From positions 50,722,583 to 50,786,582 of the forward strand of contig CM070874.1 in the NCBI GenBank assembly GCA_036365515.1: a DNA stretch of 64,000 nt, read 5' to 3'. Below, piece after piece: positions 1 to 11,534 of the stretch. Positions within the stretch are counted from its first letter, which is position 1, and each line of letters opens with the position of its first letter. The DNA is from Torymus aiolomorphi (taxonomy: Eukaryota; Arthropoda; Insecta; Hymenoptera; Torymidae). Position numbers and translations under genes: made by a program. The notes below the pieces were generated by a model, which had not been told where the DNA came from, made no database searches, and saw only the letters and a program-made list of their open reading frames with translations.

Positions 1-408
1 GTTGTGATTACCGGACTGTTCGGTATAAGGAACCGAATCAGTTCGGTTTGGCATGACCGGCAGTAGCTACTGGACAAAGTTCGGTAAGGACTACCGTCTT
101 GTTTATAGTACTATTAATGATTAATGTGTTAATATTCTGTTATTATTTGAGAATTCATTTATAATGTTTATGCTCATTGTTTAAATAAATTAACAAAAGT
201 ACTCCAAAGTATGCTAAGTAGAAACCTTTTACACTCGGTTACCTTTACGGTAGACATAACGGAGTAATTCGGTAATGGCTACCAAAATCCCCGTTTCAGC
301 GTATCGAATATTATCCCGTTGATGTAACTTTATTCTGTTCGGTATTCTTAACTTTTCTTATAGCACGGTGTGACCTGATTCCGCACTTAGGTCATGCCTA
401 TCCATGAC
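1..408. other. AT-rich flank, no gene seen
   Basis: No supported coding region. The short word TTCGGTA recurs and there is a small palindrome around 66-77, but nothing I can assign. It lies outside the TTAA-flanked inverted end at 409-426. Confidence 0.5.
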
Positions 409-426
409 TTAAGGGGACAAGCCATG

Positions 427-1460
427 ATTAAATCTGAAAAAAATAACAATAAATATTTTGATCAATAATAAATTCAGGTATAATTTTAAGTTTAAATTTT
501 TTTCTACTAAAAAGTAGTATTATTACCTACAATTTCCGCCTGTAGTTAGCTGATAATATACATCTGGCTTTTGCATATATTGTATTAATGGTTGAACCCT
601 GATTTATTGGTTGCCGCAGGTTTTTTTTTCAACAAATAAACGAAATGACTTCAAATTTCAGGTCAACATTCTTTTTTATATTTGTTACAGCTTTTGACCG
701 TTCGCTGGTTGGAGTTAAGTATTAAACATAAATAATTGACTCGATCGATCACTTCGAACCATTTTATTAATGATTTGGAAATTCAAATCCTACGTTTCGA
801 CAGTTTTGTTGACTGTCTTCATTAGGGCTTTAAAAAATTATGAAAAAAAGTTACTATACATTTTTCAAAAAAAGGATTTCATCGGCTTAAAAATATCTTC
901 ACATTATTTAGAATAATACATTACTATAGTCCTTAGCAGGTAGTAGGCTAATATTTTTATTTGGTAATGCTGCAATGTAGAACTTCAAAGCTATTTAATC
1001 TTGGTTTCAGATCCAAGGATAGTTTAGAAAAAGAAAAACTTGCAAATAAAAATTAGTTGTGTGAAGTCATTCAAAGTTAATTTTATACTTCCTATTTCAA
1101 AAACAGATTTTTTATTACACATTTTACACAAGTGCTGCAGGAACTATTCTCCAATTTGCTTACTTAATTAATACGTATTCATATTCTTATATAATGACAA
1201 TATCCGAATACAACACCCAGTATTTAAATAGCTTCTGACAGTATTATCTTTTCATGACATATATATTTAATAGCTATAACTTTCAGTTTAATCTATTTTT
1301 CTGTTCTTTGTTGTTGTTTCGCTTGCAGATATATCAGAAATTTTGCTTTACTTATATATATACAATAAAATAGATCTCAAAATCGAGTTTAACTGATCAA
1401 AACTCGTCTACTAAATATATTAGTAGTTTAGTACAGTCCACTCCAAAATTTTTAAACGAC
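427..1460. other. AT-rich sequence, no gene seen
   Basis: Long A/T runs and frequent stops in all frames. No domain, RNA gene or repeat is recognised. Confidence 0.5.
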
Positions 1461-1630
1461 GTGCGGCGAGTTGGCATGTTCTTACATTCTCGGCCGAGTT
1501 GGCATGTTCTTACATTCTCGGCCGAGTTGGCACGTTATTACGCGCCGAGCCGAGTTGGCACGTTATTACGCGCCAAGCCGAGTTGGCACGTTCTTACGCG
1601 CCGAGCCGAGTTGGCACGTTCTTCCTCTCA
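1461..1630 (+). repeat. Minisatellite, about six ~28-bp units
   Basis: Consecutive units share GAGTTGGCA(T/C)GTT(C/A)TTAC followed by a variable GC-rich segment (ATTCTCGGCC or GCGCCGAGCC). The first two units are of the ATTCTCGG type and the later ones of the GCGCCGAG type. Both overlapping open frames here are artefacts of the repeat period. It is GC-rich against an AT-rich background. Confidence 0.85.
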
Positions 1631-3078
<1,448 letters not shown>

Positions 3079-3113
3079 TTCCTACATTATATAGTTGTAA
3101 GGCTCAAAATGGG

Positions 3114-3300
3114 TACCTACCCCCTCCACCCCCTCTACCACCATCCACCCCCCTCCACTTCCCCTCCATTTTTTACGGTGAAATTCTTTCAAATTTTACG
3201 TTATTTTGAAAAGTGCCTGCCCCTCCACTCCCTCCACGTCCCCTCCACGCCTCCTCCACCGACCCTTCCACGTACCCCTCCACCTATCCCACCATACTTA
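3114..3300 (+). repeat. C-rich CCCTCCAC low-complexity repeat
   Basis: Irregular repeats of CCCTCCAC/CCCCTCCA on the + strand in two blocks (about 3118-3172 and 3220-3295) separated by an AT-rich spacer. Strong strand asymmetry (C-rich, G-poor). Confidence 0.8.
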
Positions 3301-3335
3301 ATCCATTCCTCATATTATGCTAAAAATTTTATATA

Positions 3336-3679
3336 GTGTGTTTCCGGATTCGCTGGTAATTAATCAGTAATCAGATTTTGAGAATTCAAAATGGCGGATC
3401 GATGATGGAGGCCAAATATTGAAATATTACTGGATTTTGCTGAAAAATGTATGTACGGGATTTCTGGATTCGATGATTATGAATCTGAACTCAAATTTTC
3501 AGAATTCAAAATGGCGGATCGAAGATGGAAGCCAAATATTCAAATATTAATGGATTTTGCTGAAAATTGTATATTATGGGTTTCCGGATTCTCTGATTAG
3601 GAATCTGAACGCAGATTTTGTAAATATAAAATGGCGGACAAAAATTGAAATATTACTGGATTATGCTGAAAATTGTATA
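3336..3679 (+). repeat. ATGGCGG tandem array, left part (three units)
   Basis: Three units of about 118 bp. Each runs: 'TT(C/T)C(T/C)GGATTCG.TGATTA..AATCTGAACTC', then 'AATTCAAAATGGCGGA', then 'ATTGAAATATTACTGGATTTTGCTGAAAA.TGTAT'. The array stops mid-unit at 'AAATTGTA-TA' (3679) and resumes in register at 23715, which identifies the sequence between as an insertion with a TA duplication. Confidence 0.85.
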
Positions 3680-3699
3680 AGGTAAAAGTACCAGTCGCG

Positions 3700-4192
3700 A
3701 AACGAATTTTGGTTAGGTTTCAACATTTTCATAAAATTTATGTTAATTAGAGCTGTGAAGGTCAATTTTTTTCCCCCTTCGATAAATAATATTTTCCCCA
3801 ATAAAATATTTTTTGCAAAATGTATTTTAATGCTTTTAATTAAGTATAATGAGGAAAATGTACTATTTGTTCCATCTCAATGTCCCTATAGTGAAACACC
3901 AAATTACCGAGTAGTTATTTGTAATAAATCTCACCTAAACAATTCCTATTCGGTTTTTGTATATATTTAAGAATAAAATCACGTTTTAAATAAATTTACA
4001 TTGAAAAATTAAAATAAATAATATATAAAACATCAATTTTATTAGATAAAATTTGAAAATAAACAAACTTTCACTTTTAATTACAATAAATATTATAATA
4101 AATTATTAAAATATGTAATTAAGTCAACGAGATCACATTTTACAAATTTTACACTGATTTTTTTTGTATGTTATGTAGGTTCTGCCTTCATT
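3700..4192. other. Tigger-like element subterminal region, no gene
   Basis: AT-rich sequence between the left end of the transposon and the 3' end of its transposase gene. A 76-codon frame at 3740-3970 has no recognisable feature and is not called. Confidence 0.5.
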
Positions 4193-6267
4193 TTTTTCTG
4201 GATTGTATTAATCTTTTCCTGCAATTTCTTTTTTTCTTCAGTCAACTTTTTTTTTCTTCCTGCAATCCCTTTCTTTGAGCTTTCTTCTCTTCTTTTTTCT
4301 TCGCAACCTCTTCTTTGGCAAGATGAAGTTTCCACCAGACCTCTGATGTCCCAACCGATGGTAATTTCTGTTTGTTTTGCAATTTAGCCTTTTTCTTTTT
4401 CGACAAGTATTATGGTGGCAATGTAAAAGCATTTGCGAATATACTATCTGTAAATTAAACATTATTATGATCAATACATTAGAATTATTATGCTTTCTAT
4501 ATTATGCAAAAAAGTAATTAATATCTTAATTAATCAACAATTTATTAACCTTCTTGGTTTATCTAATTAGCACAATTTTCCTTACTACAGAATTTTCTTC
4601 AGACTTTTCAACTAAATTATCAGAGTGAGTTGTACTTGAAGTATTTACTGTACAATGGGTTTGATCAGTTGCATTACTATTTTCTGTATCAATTACACTT
4701 GAAACATGACCTACAAATATACAGTATTTAAGCTTTTAAATATATTTCAAAATAATCAGTTAAACGTTGAGTAAATATTTATTTATACATACATTTATGT
4801 AAGTCTGTCGAAGTCTCAAATCCTTCAAGCAGTGTATGAATCGAAGTCTCACATTCTCCGGGCGGTGTATCAGTGATCTCTATTGGTATTTGTGTCAAAT
4901 CAAACTCTTCATGTTCAATAATTGTGCTCGTTGACTTTACTTCGAATAGTGATAATTTATGTTCTTCTGCAGCCTGTATGACATCTTGATTTACACTTGA
5001 ACGAACAAGTACAGTTTCAGGATAAACTGGTTCAATTTCAAGATGTTCTTACACTTCATCACTAACTACTTTAGTCGGTAAAGCTTTAATCTTATAATTA
5101 ACCACTTCAATACTCTTAATCACTGGTTTTACTTTTGTATCACCTAAATTTATAAGAAACATGCAACATAATATGAAATAATAGTATGAAAAAAAAAAAA
5201 AAAAAAAAAAAAAACTGATTAGTGACAGATCTGGATGACGTTTCCTCAAGCTCTCATACCAATGACATCCTGGTCTATTGTCTTTAAACGGATTAGATAT
5301 CTTAGAATTCATGACAAAAAGTTGTATACCATCTAATAACTGCGCCTTAGTAACCGGATATGCATTCTGGGCTCGAAGTCTCACCCAATCCACAATTTTC
5401 TGTTCATTTACTTCAGATAACACAGGCAAAGGTCCACACTGAGAGAAATATCTAAAGATTATCGCGTGGAGTTTTTTCACGCTAATATCGCAAGAATCAC
5501 GCCTGCTTTATTCGCGTGGCTACTAGAAATATTCACATGCACTCGTTCCTAGCGAAAATCGCAAGAGCGCCACGGAATTATCCCGGGAGATTCCTTGCAA
5601 ATAAGCATGCGGCGCGGTGGGGAGAGCGTCATAGCAGACGGCTACACTGCGGGCGCGTGCTATTAGCTTTTCTCATTGGTCATCATAGGCGCGCGCGCTC
5701 GCTCCCAACCAATGAGAGAAGCGAGTACGTCTGGATGTAGACACAGCCAAGGCGTGAACGATTCCCCAACTTAATCGCAAGGAACCTCCCGGGATAATCC
5801 CGTGGCGCTCTTGCGATTTTCGCTAGGAACGAGTTCATGCGGATAACGCGGGGGGTCTTGCGAACATCGCTTGAGTTTCTCGTAAAAATCGCAGGTTAAA
5901 ACGTCCTTGCGATACACCTAAGAGCGCTCTTCCTCCAATTCTTAGTTTTTTCTCTCAGTGCAGGAATATATTTTCTTTCTGGATTTTTTTTATTTCTAAA
6001 AATTGTTGTCACAGGAACTTTAAAAGTTTTTGCTGCTGTTCTATAACAAATCCCAGTTTTAACAGCTTTAGTAGCCCGTAGTACATCAAGTGTAGAATAA
6101 TTTTTAGTTTTAAGCAATCTACGGCTTTTTCTTACAGCTTTCTTCTTTGTACGAGCACTAATTTTACTTTTGACACGATGGACTCCTGTCTTTACAGCAC
6201 CTTTTTTGACAATATTTGAGTTTGATTTTGATGTTCTTGAAGTTCTAGCATTTGATTTCCCCATCAT
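4193..6267 (-). pseudogene. Tigger/pogo (jerky-like) transposase, broken and lacking the DDE domain
   Basis: Read leftward. The N-terminal part (6267 to ~5925) has a basic leader and a pipsqueak-type helix-turn-helix (…LDVLRATKAVKTGICYRTAAKTF…). After the fold-back insertion comes a CENP-B-type DNA-binding segment (about 5440-5215; …EVNEQKIVDWVRLRAQ…, …CHWYESLRKRHPD…). Next are apparent exons with an acidic linker (about 5144-4800 and 4714-4560) and a lysine-rich C-terminus (about 4470-4195). Intron-like joins are visible: an acceptor TTTATAAATTTAG near 5145 and a GTATGT...TTTGTAG pair near 4798-4716. There is an in-frame TAA near 5049 and no catalytic DDE segment, so the gene is internally deleted and dead as written. 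A domesticated spliced DNA-binding protein is an alternative. Confidence 0.6.
5465..5915. mobile_element. Fold-back MITE inside the Tigger-like gene
   Basis: 5547-5607 (ctcgttcctagcgaaaatcg, then caagagcgccacgg…) is repeated as its reverse complement at about 5780-5842. Weaker complementarity extends outward on both sides to roughly 5465 and 5915. The centre is GC-rich with frequent cgc/gcg words. It interrupts the transposase reading frame between the helix-turn-helix and CENP-B segments. Outer ends and target duplication are not resolved. Confidence 0.7.
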
Positions 6268-6538
6268 AATTTTTATCTGGAATGCAAATTAATACTATTT
6301 ACAAATTTATAAGCATGATAAAATAACACATTTAAATTGTTTAATGTGGTGAAATTTAGACAAATTTCATATTATAGGTTAGGATAGGTTAGAATTTTAT
6401 ATTCATGCATAATGTTGAAATCTTAATCACTTACCTAAATAATTTAATGTAAAAAGGTTCATAAGAAGTTGCACTATTCGCCAATCTTACGTAAGTACTG
6501 CTAAAATCTTTTATTGCTACCAAATGTACGTCTAGGAG

Positions 6539-6767
6539 TATTTTATTAAGGTAGCGGACATCAAACGAACCAATAGGTGTAAAGAATTATTATTGCTTTA
6601 TTACCAACGTTCCAAGATACGCAGTAACATTTAAAAAAATATGTACAAAAAATTTTTATAAAAGTTGTAGTCAAGTCATAAATTTATATAACATTTACCA
6701 TAGTAAACAATATCAATTAAACATGTTGGTCGATCCTATTACAAATAACAATACATTGGCTACACCA
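6539..6767 (-). repeat. PLE terminal inverted copy, left
   Basis: Reverse complement of 22883-23150, for example ctttattacc near 6600 mirrored at about 23080. Compared with the right copy it lacks a ~36-bp block that in the right copy carries the hammerhead-like core (23039-23075), and there are scattered substitutions. Confidence 0.85.
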
Positions 6768-7256
6768 AACACTAAAGAAATGTTAAGAAATATAAAATTA
6801 GCGAAAATATAAAATGAACAAAAAACGGAAATAGTGAATAAATTAAATTAAAAGCAAACACAACTCACAACGAACTTTTGTGTCGATTAATCATGTTGAT
6901 ATCGGGTCGGTCGAGCGTCGTCTCCGATAAATCAACTACAACTGAGAGAGCAAGTGAAAATTATTTAATTAGAAAGGATAGGGAAATTACGAAAAATAGT
7001 CATGGGAGGAGGGGGGGGGGTAGGAGTAAGAAGGTGGGAGAACCGGCATACGGAGCTGTTCGGGAGAGACAGGAGAACATGGGAAGAGAAGGTGGGGGGG
7101 AGCTACACCGAAGCAGCGAGAGATACCTCGCTAAGTCTGCGTGCTCAATTGTGCCACCTCTACATCCACGTGCGCCCCTGATCCTTCGACTGGCTTGGAG
7201 TCGTGTAGAATGGGAAGGAGAGTAAATAAGCGTGCGTATCAACAAACAGAACCGAG
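6768..7256 (-). other. PLE 3' untranslated region
   Basis: Sequence between the PLE stop codon (7259-7257) and its terminal repeat. It includes a G-rich stretch at about 7005-7045. The open frames here overlap one another on both strands and show no domain, so none is called. Confidence 0.55.
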
Positions 7257-7479
7257 TTAAGATTTGCAATGCAGTTTGATAAATTTTACAGTGTTTTTAT
7301 ATGATTTCTTAAGATATTGTGTGTCTTCGATGCGGTTGAGGGTATTGTTATGGTAGTAAATGTTTAACATTTCAGAAAAAGATCGTCTAAAGAAGTTAGA
7401 TTCTTTGTCAAGAATTTTGGCTGCGCCAAAATGAATGCTATGTCCTGTTTCTTACACGTGTGAAGCTAGGGCAGAGTTA
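7257..7479 (-). pseudogene. PLE ORF, C-terminal end of GIY-YIG endonuclease (second piece)
   Basis: Continues in frame from the RT/GIY-YIG piece at 22877-21583 once the Polinton and one copy of GATATG are subtracted. It encodes the region starting SALASHV and, after an in-frame TAA at 7454-7452, ETGHSIHFGAAKIL and a ...NRIEDTQYL... stretch, ending at a TAA at 7259-7257. This is the usual tail of Penelope-type endonucleases. The TAA makes this copy non-functional independently of the Polinton insertion. Confidence 0.8.
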
Positions 7480-7485
7480 GATATG

Positions 7486-8403
7486 AGTAGATAAGCTAGG
7501 AGAGTTCTGGATCCCCCCACCACTCGCCCACTGACTCAGAGAAGCGCTCTGATTGGTCGAGACGGACAGGTGCGAATTAATTACAGGTGAGACAGTGACG
7601 TCATCGAACCTTCTCGAAGATTGCATGCTCTTACGTAATAGCATCCAAAACGTTTTGAAACGTTTGCGTATGATGTCAAATATGCGATGATGGGTGTCAA
7701 ATTACAGAATCCAAGAAATAGCAGTTCAAGGTTAGGATATCAAATCTCCTCTAATTATTTGTAATTCAACACCTTCGTGCCCCCATCCCCATCCCTGCAT
7801 CGATGATGCAATTGCGCGAACGCATCCCCATCCCCATCCTTGATTTGCGATGACGTCATTAAATATTACGCCACCCTATTAAATATTGCAAAATATTATG
7901 CCATATACACCTGTGTGTGTGTGAATGTGTACACATTAACTTCTAATGAACATATATTGATGCCCACGTATATGCCCCATCCCCCATCCCCGATTTGCAA
8001 TGACATCATTAAATATTAGGCTTAAATATTGCAAAATATTACACCATATGTGTGTAAAAGAATGTATGATCATTTTGATACATACTAGCGAACGTGTATT
8101 GATGCCCACGTACATGCGTTATCTATCGCACCTCCTCTTTGTTCCGATATTCGCACCGCGCGATTCTTGGAACTGGAGAGTATTTCAATTGCGCTCTCCT
8201 TATCCACTCTCTTTCGCTTTGTCTTATAAAATTTAGGATTATTAATTTGTTAATAAAAATTTTATTTAACAATGTCAATGGGTAGAAGGCCCGATAATCA
8301 CGTCTCATGAGGAACCAAAAATTTCATTATTTTTTCGATATCTTGAGCCGTTTACGAGATATAGAATAAAATTAATTTTAGCATGAGTTTATTGCTGAGA
8401 TTT
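7486..8403 (+). repeat. Polinton left terminal inverted repeat
   Basis: 918 bp matching the reverse complement of 20663-21582, with only a few differences by eye, mainly C-run lengths in the CCCCATCCCC tracts around 7785-7840. It contains two perfect TGACGTCA palindromes (7596-7603, 7851-7858) and an (AC/GT) run near 7915. Identical 61- and 78-codon frames appear in both repeats but have no recognisable domain. Confidence 0.95.
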
Positions 8404-8606
8404 CGCATACAATTTCTTATAAGCTTTAATACTTTAATTTACGTATGAGATATGAGGAAAGAAAAATGAAAACAGTAATATTCAGTATAAGAAATGTTTA
8501 TTAAGCACAATTTTTACATGTATTGCGTAATAATTTTACATTCATTTCAATTTATTTCATTGAACTGCAGCCTTTTATTAAACATAATTTTTTACAAGGA
8601 AGTTTT

Positions 8607-9350
8607 TCATATTATATTAGCATTACATTGAATGCAATCTCTTCTTAAAGGTGGCACTACAGTTTCCATATAATTGTGCTCTCGACAACGTAGACATTTT
8701 AAAATTTCTTCATCACTTTTTAAATCTTCAGGCAGCTTATCCCACGCCTGCTCGAGACTATTGGCTCCGAACGTTGTGAGAAATGCCTTAGGCAACTGAG
8801 CAATGTCTGTAGGACTCATAAACGACAAATGTTCAGTGCGAAAAAATATCTTGAGCGATCTTTCTAGTGATGGAGTATTATCATGATAAAATTTTCTGAG
8901 CAATAGTACATTCTTATATGCACAATTTGCCTTATAAGCAAGTCTATGATGTGGGCATAGCTGCTCCAACACATCAAACTTGAGTCTCTGTAGTGATGGA
9001 CAGCGCATGTCACTCATATCATATGCGTTGAGGTTATATTGTTCAAGCCATTGTTTTTTCTCCAGGCCTTTAACATAAACAACACTTGCATCATGTAGAC
9101 TGTTGCGTAGCACATTTTCGAGTTCTTCATATGGCAATTCACCAGAGCTCCATGATAAACCGTGATAATTACGCTCCAACCAGCAGTTTTGACTCTTATA
9201 TTTTGCTGAAAGTCTACACCACGGTGTGGGTGGCTTGAAGGTAAACACCGCTGGTTTCACGTTTTCACTCAGAGGCACAATGGCTAATTCTTTGACAACA
9301 AATTCATTGATAGGTTGCTTGAACCCTTGCACATCCAGCACGTACTCCAT
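8607..9350 (-). CDS. Polinton-encoded conserved protein, possibly exonuclease-like (247 aa)
   Basis: First gene inside the left repeat, 54 bp downstream of the major capsid gene and in the same direction, so probably co-expressed with the capsid block. I recognise it only as a protein type that recurs in insect Polintons. The N-terminus has a D-x-x-G-F motif (residues 6-10, DVQGF) followed by VVKELAIVPL. That resembles the first motif of DEDD-type RNase H-fold exonucleases, but I cannot identify the remaining acidic residues with confidence. The C-terminal part is rich in Cys/His (CLRCREH, near 220-226, and RDCIQC, near 238-243) and might bind zinc. No signal peptide or membrane segment. The frame is intact. 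Function is not established. Confidence 0.7.
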   Translation of the reverse strand: MEYVLDVQGFKQPINEFVVKELAIVPLSENVKPAVFTFKPPTPWCRLSAKYKSQNCWLERNYHGLSWSSGELPYEELENVLRNSLHDASVVYVKGLEKKQWLEQYNLNAYDMSDMRCPSLQRLKFDVLEQLCPHHRLAYKANCAYKNVLLLRKFYHDNTPSLERSLKIFFRTEHLSFMSPTDIAQLPKAFLTTFGANSLEQAWDKLPEDLKSDEEILKCLRCREHNYMETVVPPLRRDCIQCNANII

Positions 9351-9404
9351 GTTGACTGACCGATCAGATGGCTTTGCAGGATCTTTTATACCTTCATCCC
9401 CTCC

Positions 9405-10616
9405 TTAGACTAATTTCTTAATATCCCCACTCATGGGATTATATTCAATAATACGATCGTGTAATATCAAGCAGTAAGCTGATGTCTGTGCTGGAAAATT
9501 TTCTTTAGCTTCAAATTCAAGACGAACGTCAACTGGAGCCTGCTTCAACGACTCATTCTGCTTTGAACAATCGATGACAATTAGAGGAGCATGCTGTATA
9601 TACTCTCCTTTCTTGACCATAGGTTCTGCTGCCTCTTTTCCATAATACACACTTTGAAAGCTTACATACATATCATATAATAAAGCGAATTGATTTTGAT
9701 CAATGTTAAGATTGAGATTTCCATAAGGATAGTATTGTGAATTGAGAAATAATTTCACATTACTTATATTGCAATGATCAAAGCGGCTAGCATTAGATCC
9801 ACTTTGTCCTTTACGATTAGTCTGAAAGCCTAGAATGACGAATCGTGGTTTTTCCAGCTGATTCGATGTCTTTACAGTCCAAACATGCTTCGATGTGGTT
9901 GGGAGTAATGGATACTCGTATAGCTCCCAACTCCGGTAACTCATAGCAATCGATTTTTCCTTCTGTAGGTAATGAAGGAGACGTATTTTATGCTTGTCAG
10001 ATAATACCACATACGGCATTAACCATTCAATTTTAATTAGATTAATTTTAAACTCTTCTGCTTGCGTTTGCACGATAGCATTTACATCAGTTTTGGATCT
10101 TGTTAGAACAAGCTCATGTTTGCAATTGACTATAATTTTACGATAGTCTTCCGCAAAGCCTAGAATCATACTTAGCGGTATGGACACATCAAAGTAGCCA
10201 GCATTATTGGTGATTTGTTGAGTTTCTCCAATATCAATCCAGCCTGCGTTTTCCAAGTTTTGTGTAGGATTGAACGATACCAAACCTTTCATTAGACTTG
10301 TCAAGCCAACGTTTTTACATTTATCAATCTCTACAGCATTAATTTCATATCGGATTTCTTCGAAAAGATGACAGAGAGCATTATTTACAAGCTTTGTGTT
10401 GACTACAGCTGTACCATCTGCCTTAGTTAATCGACCATGAATATGTAATGAACTACGTGAAGGTAGTAGACAGAGATCTTGATGTTGTATGGCGATACGA
10501 ATTTCATCGCTGTTATTGAAAGCGGATGAAGTGTAAGGCTGATGTGCATGCACTTCATAATGAGCGACAGATTCGTCGAATTCCACGGGTGATTGTACGT
10601 TCAATATGTCTTCCAT
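9405..10616 (-). CDS. MCP: Polinton major capsid protein (double jelly-roll type)
   Basis: 403 aa, intact. Position next to the penton-like gene and the sequence character match the hexon-like major capsid protein of arthropod Polintons: beta-rich throughout, no membrane segments, N-terminus MEDILNVQSPVEFDESV. Recognisable stretches include …KHVWTVKTSNQ… then …PRFVILGFQTNRKG… around residues 245-270, and …ISNVKLFLNSQYYPYG… around 284-300. It would form the trimeric capsomers of an icosahedral shell. The start is the ATG at 10616. A small ORF overlaps its 5' end in another frame. No break is seen, so this gene could still make product. Confidence 0.85.
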   Translation of the reverse strand: MEDILNVQSPVEFDESVAHYEVHAHQPYTSSAFNNSDEIRIAIQHQDLCLLPSRSSLHIHGRLTKADGTAVVNTKLVNNALCHLFEEIRYEINAVEIDKCKNVGLTSLMKGLVSFNPTQNLENAGWIDIGETQQITNNAGYFDVSIPLSMILGFAEDYRKIIVNCKHELVLTRSKTDVNAIVQTQAEEFKINLIKIEWLMPYVVLSDKHKIRLLHYLQKEKSIAMSYRSWELYEYPLLPTTSKHVWTVKTSNQLEKPRFVILGFQTNRKGQSGSNASRFDHCNISNVKLFLNSQYYPYGNLNLNIDQNQFALLYDMYVSFQSVYYGKEAAEPMVKKGEYIQHAPLIVIDCSKQNESLKQAPVDVRLEFEAKENFPAQTSAYCLILHDRIIEYNPMSGDIKKLV

Positions 10617-10755
10617 CTTTGAAACAGCAGAAAAACAGACAACTTATTTTTTTCCAACGTTTCTTCTGACCTGGAGGCCTAGGCTTCTTAGGAAGCGAAT
10701 ACTCTGTGGTGTTAGCTCTTTCACTGCTCGATGATGACTGATCTTCTGGAGACAT
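10555..10755 (-). CDS. Small basic, cysteine-containing ORF upstream of MCP (66 aa)
   Basis: Opens just upstream of the MCP gene and overlaps its first 62 bp in another frame. The product has a Ser-rich N-terminus (MSPEDQSSSSSE), a strongly basic middle (KKPRPPGQKKRWKK) and a short hydrophobic Cys patch (SCLFFCCF), then arginine-rich sequence that only shadows MCP. The first ~45 residues lie outside MCP and could be a small virion or membrane-associated protein. It could equally be non-coding leader. No family recognised. Confidence 0.3.
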   Translation of the reverse strand: MSPEDQSSSSSERANTTEYSLPKKPRPPGQKKRWKKISCLFFCCFKDGRHIERTITRGIRRICRSL

Positions 10756-10801
10756 GGTTTGGTCTTAATATAGCTTTTGCGGTTATATACGATTCCCATG
10801 A

Positions 10802-11524
10802 TTATGATGCTGCTTTGATGTGTAGTCTGATTGTTATAATTTCTCCACGAAAATTCACAAAGTTTCCATCTTGATCGACAATGCGCAACTGTATATTATC
10901 GATAGTATGAGCTGTAATTGGTAAATAAATAACTTGTGTTGGAATTTCAATGATCTTATAGCCTGGAGGAACAGCTGGAAAAAATTCATGTATCGTATGT
11001 ACTTTCTGTCCGTTTATATAGGCTCCAGCTGTAATGTTGCACTCAACTCGCAAAGCGTTAACCTTGAGAATAGCTACAGGTAAATCTGATTCGTGAGTGA
11101 TATTTGCTGAAAGAGTACGCTGTGTAAAACCTAATAATCTTCCAATAGAATCTTGCGGTTGAAAATCTATCGTATGACTGCACTTTATAGTACTGCGAAG
11201 AGTATTATTATTAGGTTTAAGGCTGAGTACTATGCCTTTAGGTGTAAGTATTTCCTGTAGATGGCGCTCAATGTCTTCAATCTCCCAGCTACCTGTCGGT
11301 AATGTCACTATCTCTTCTCCGACGTAAAACTTGTTATTTCCAATATCAATATTGGGTATTGAATTGAAGGTTAAAAGTTCAACCAATCCTAGAACGTATC
11401 TTTTATTTGCCAAGAGTTCAATTGGTGGAAAGTATTGAGCTTCTAGTATAGATGACGTTCCAGATAAACTTAGCATCAATGATTCACCCATGACTGCATA
11501 ATTAATACTGACTATGTACAACAT
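10802..11524 (-). CDS. mCP: Polinton minor capsid (penton-like) protein
   Basis: 240 aa, intact. Beta-rich single jelly-roll-like protein with the C-terminal signature I associate with Polinton minor capsid proteins: …IDNIQLRIVDQDGNFVNF… followed by RGEIITIRLHI. Its place between the protease and MCP in the leftward block fits a penton that closes the fivefold vertices. Several in-frame Met codons occur near the N-terminus (residues 1, 12 and 17), so the exact start is uncertain. The first Met, at 11524, lies 10 bp beyond the protease stop. Confidence 0.8.
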   Translation of the reverse strand: MLYIVSINYAVMGESLMLSLSGTSSILEAQYFPPIELLANKRYVLGLVELLTFNSIPNIDIGNNKFYVGEEIVTLPTGSWEIEDIERHLQEILTPKGIVLSLKPNNNTLRSTIKCSHTIDFQPQDSIGRLLGFTQRTLSANITHESDLPVAILKVNALRVECNITAGAYINGQKVHTIHEFFPAVPPGYKIIEIPTQVIYLPITAHTIDNIQLRIVDQDGNFVNFRGEIITIRLHIKAAS

Positions 11525-11534
11525 TTACATTGTT

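Noticed and set aside
1461..1630. Regular ~28-bp repeats resembling a CRISPR array
   Set aside because: Units are contiguous with no unique spacers, there are no cas genes and the context is eukaryotic. It is a minisatellite.
5516..5740. 74-codon + strand frame
   Set aside because: Lies wholly inside the fold-back MITE. No domain; composition follows the repeat.
8000..8308. Identical 78- and 61-codon frames in both Polinton inverted repeats
   Set aside because: Duplication follows from the inverted repeat. No start context, domain or codon signal.
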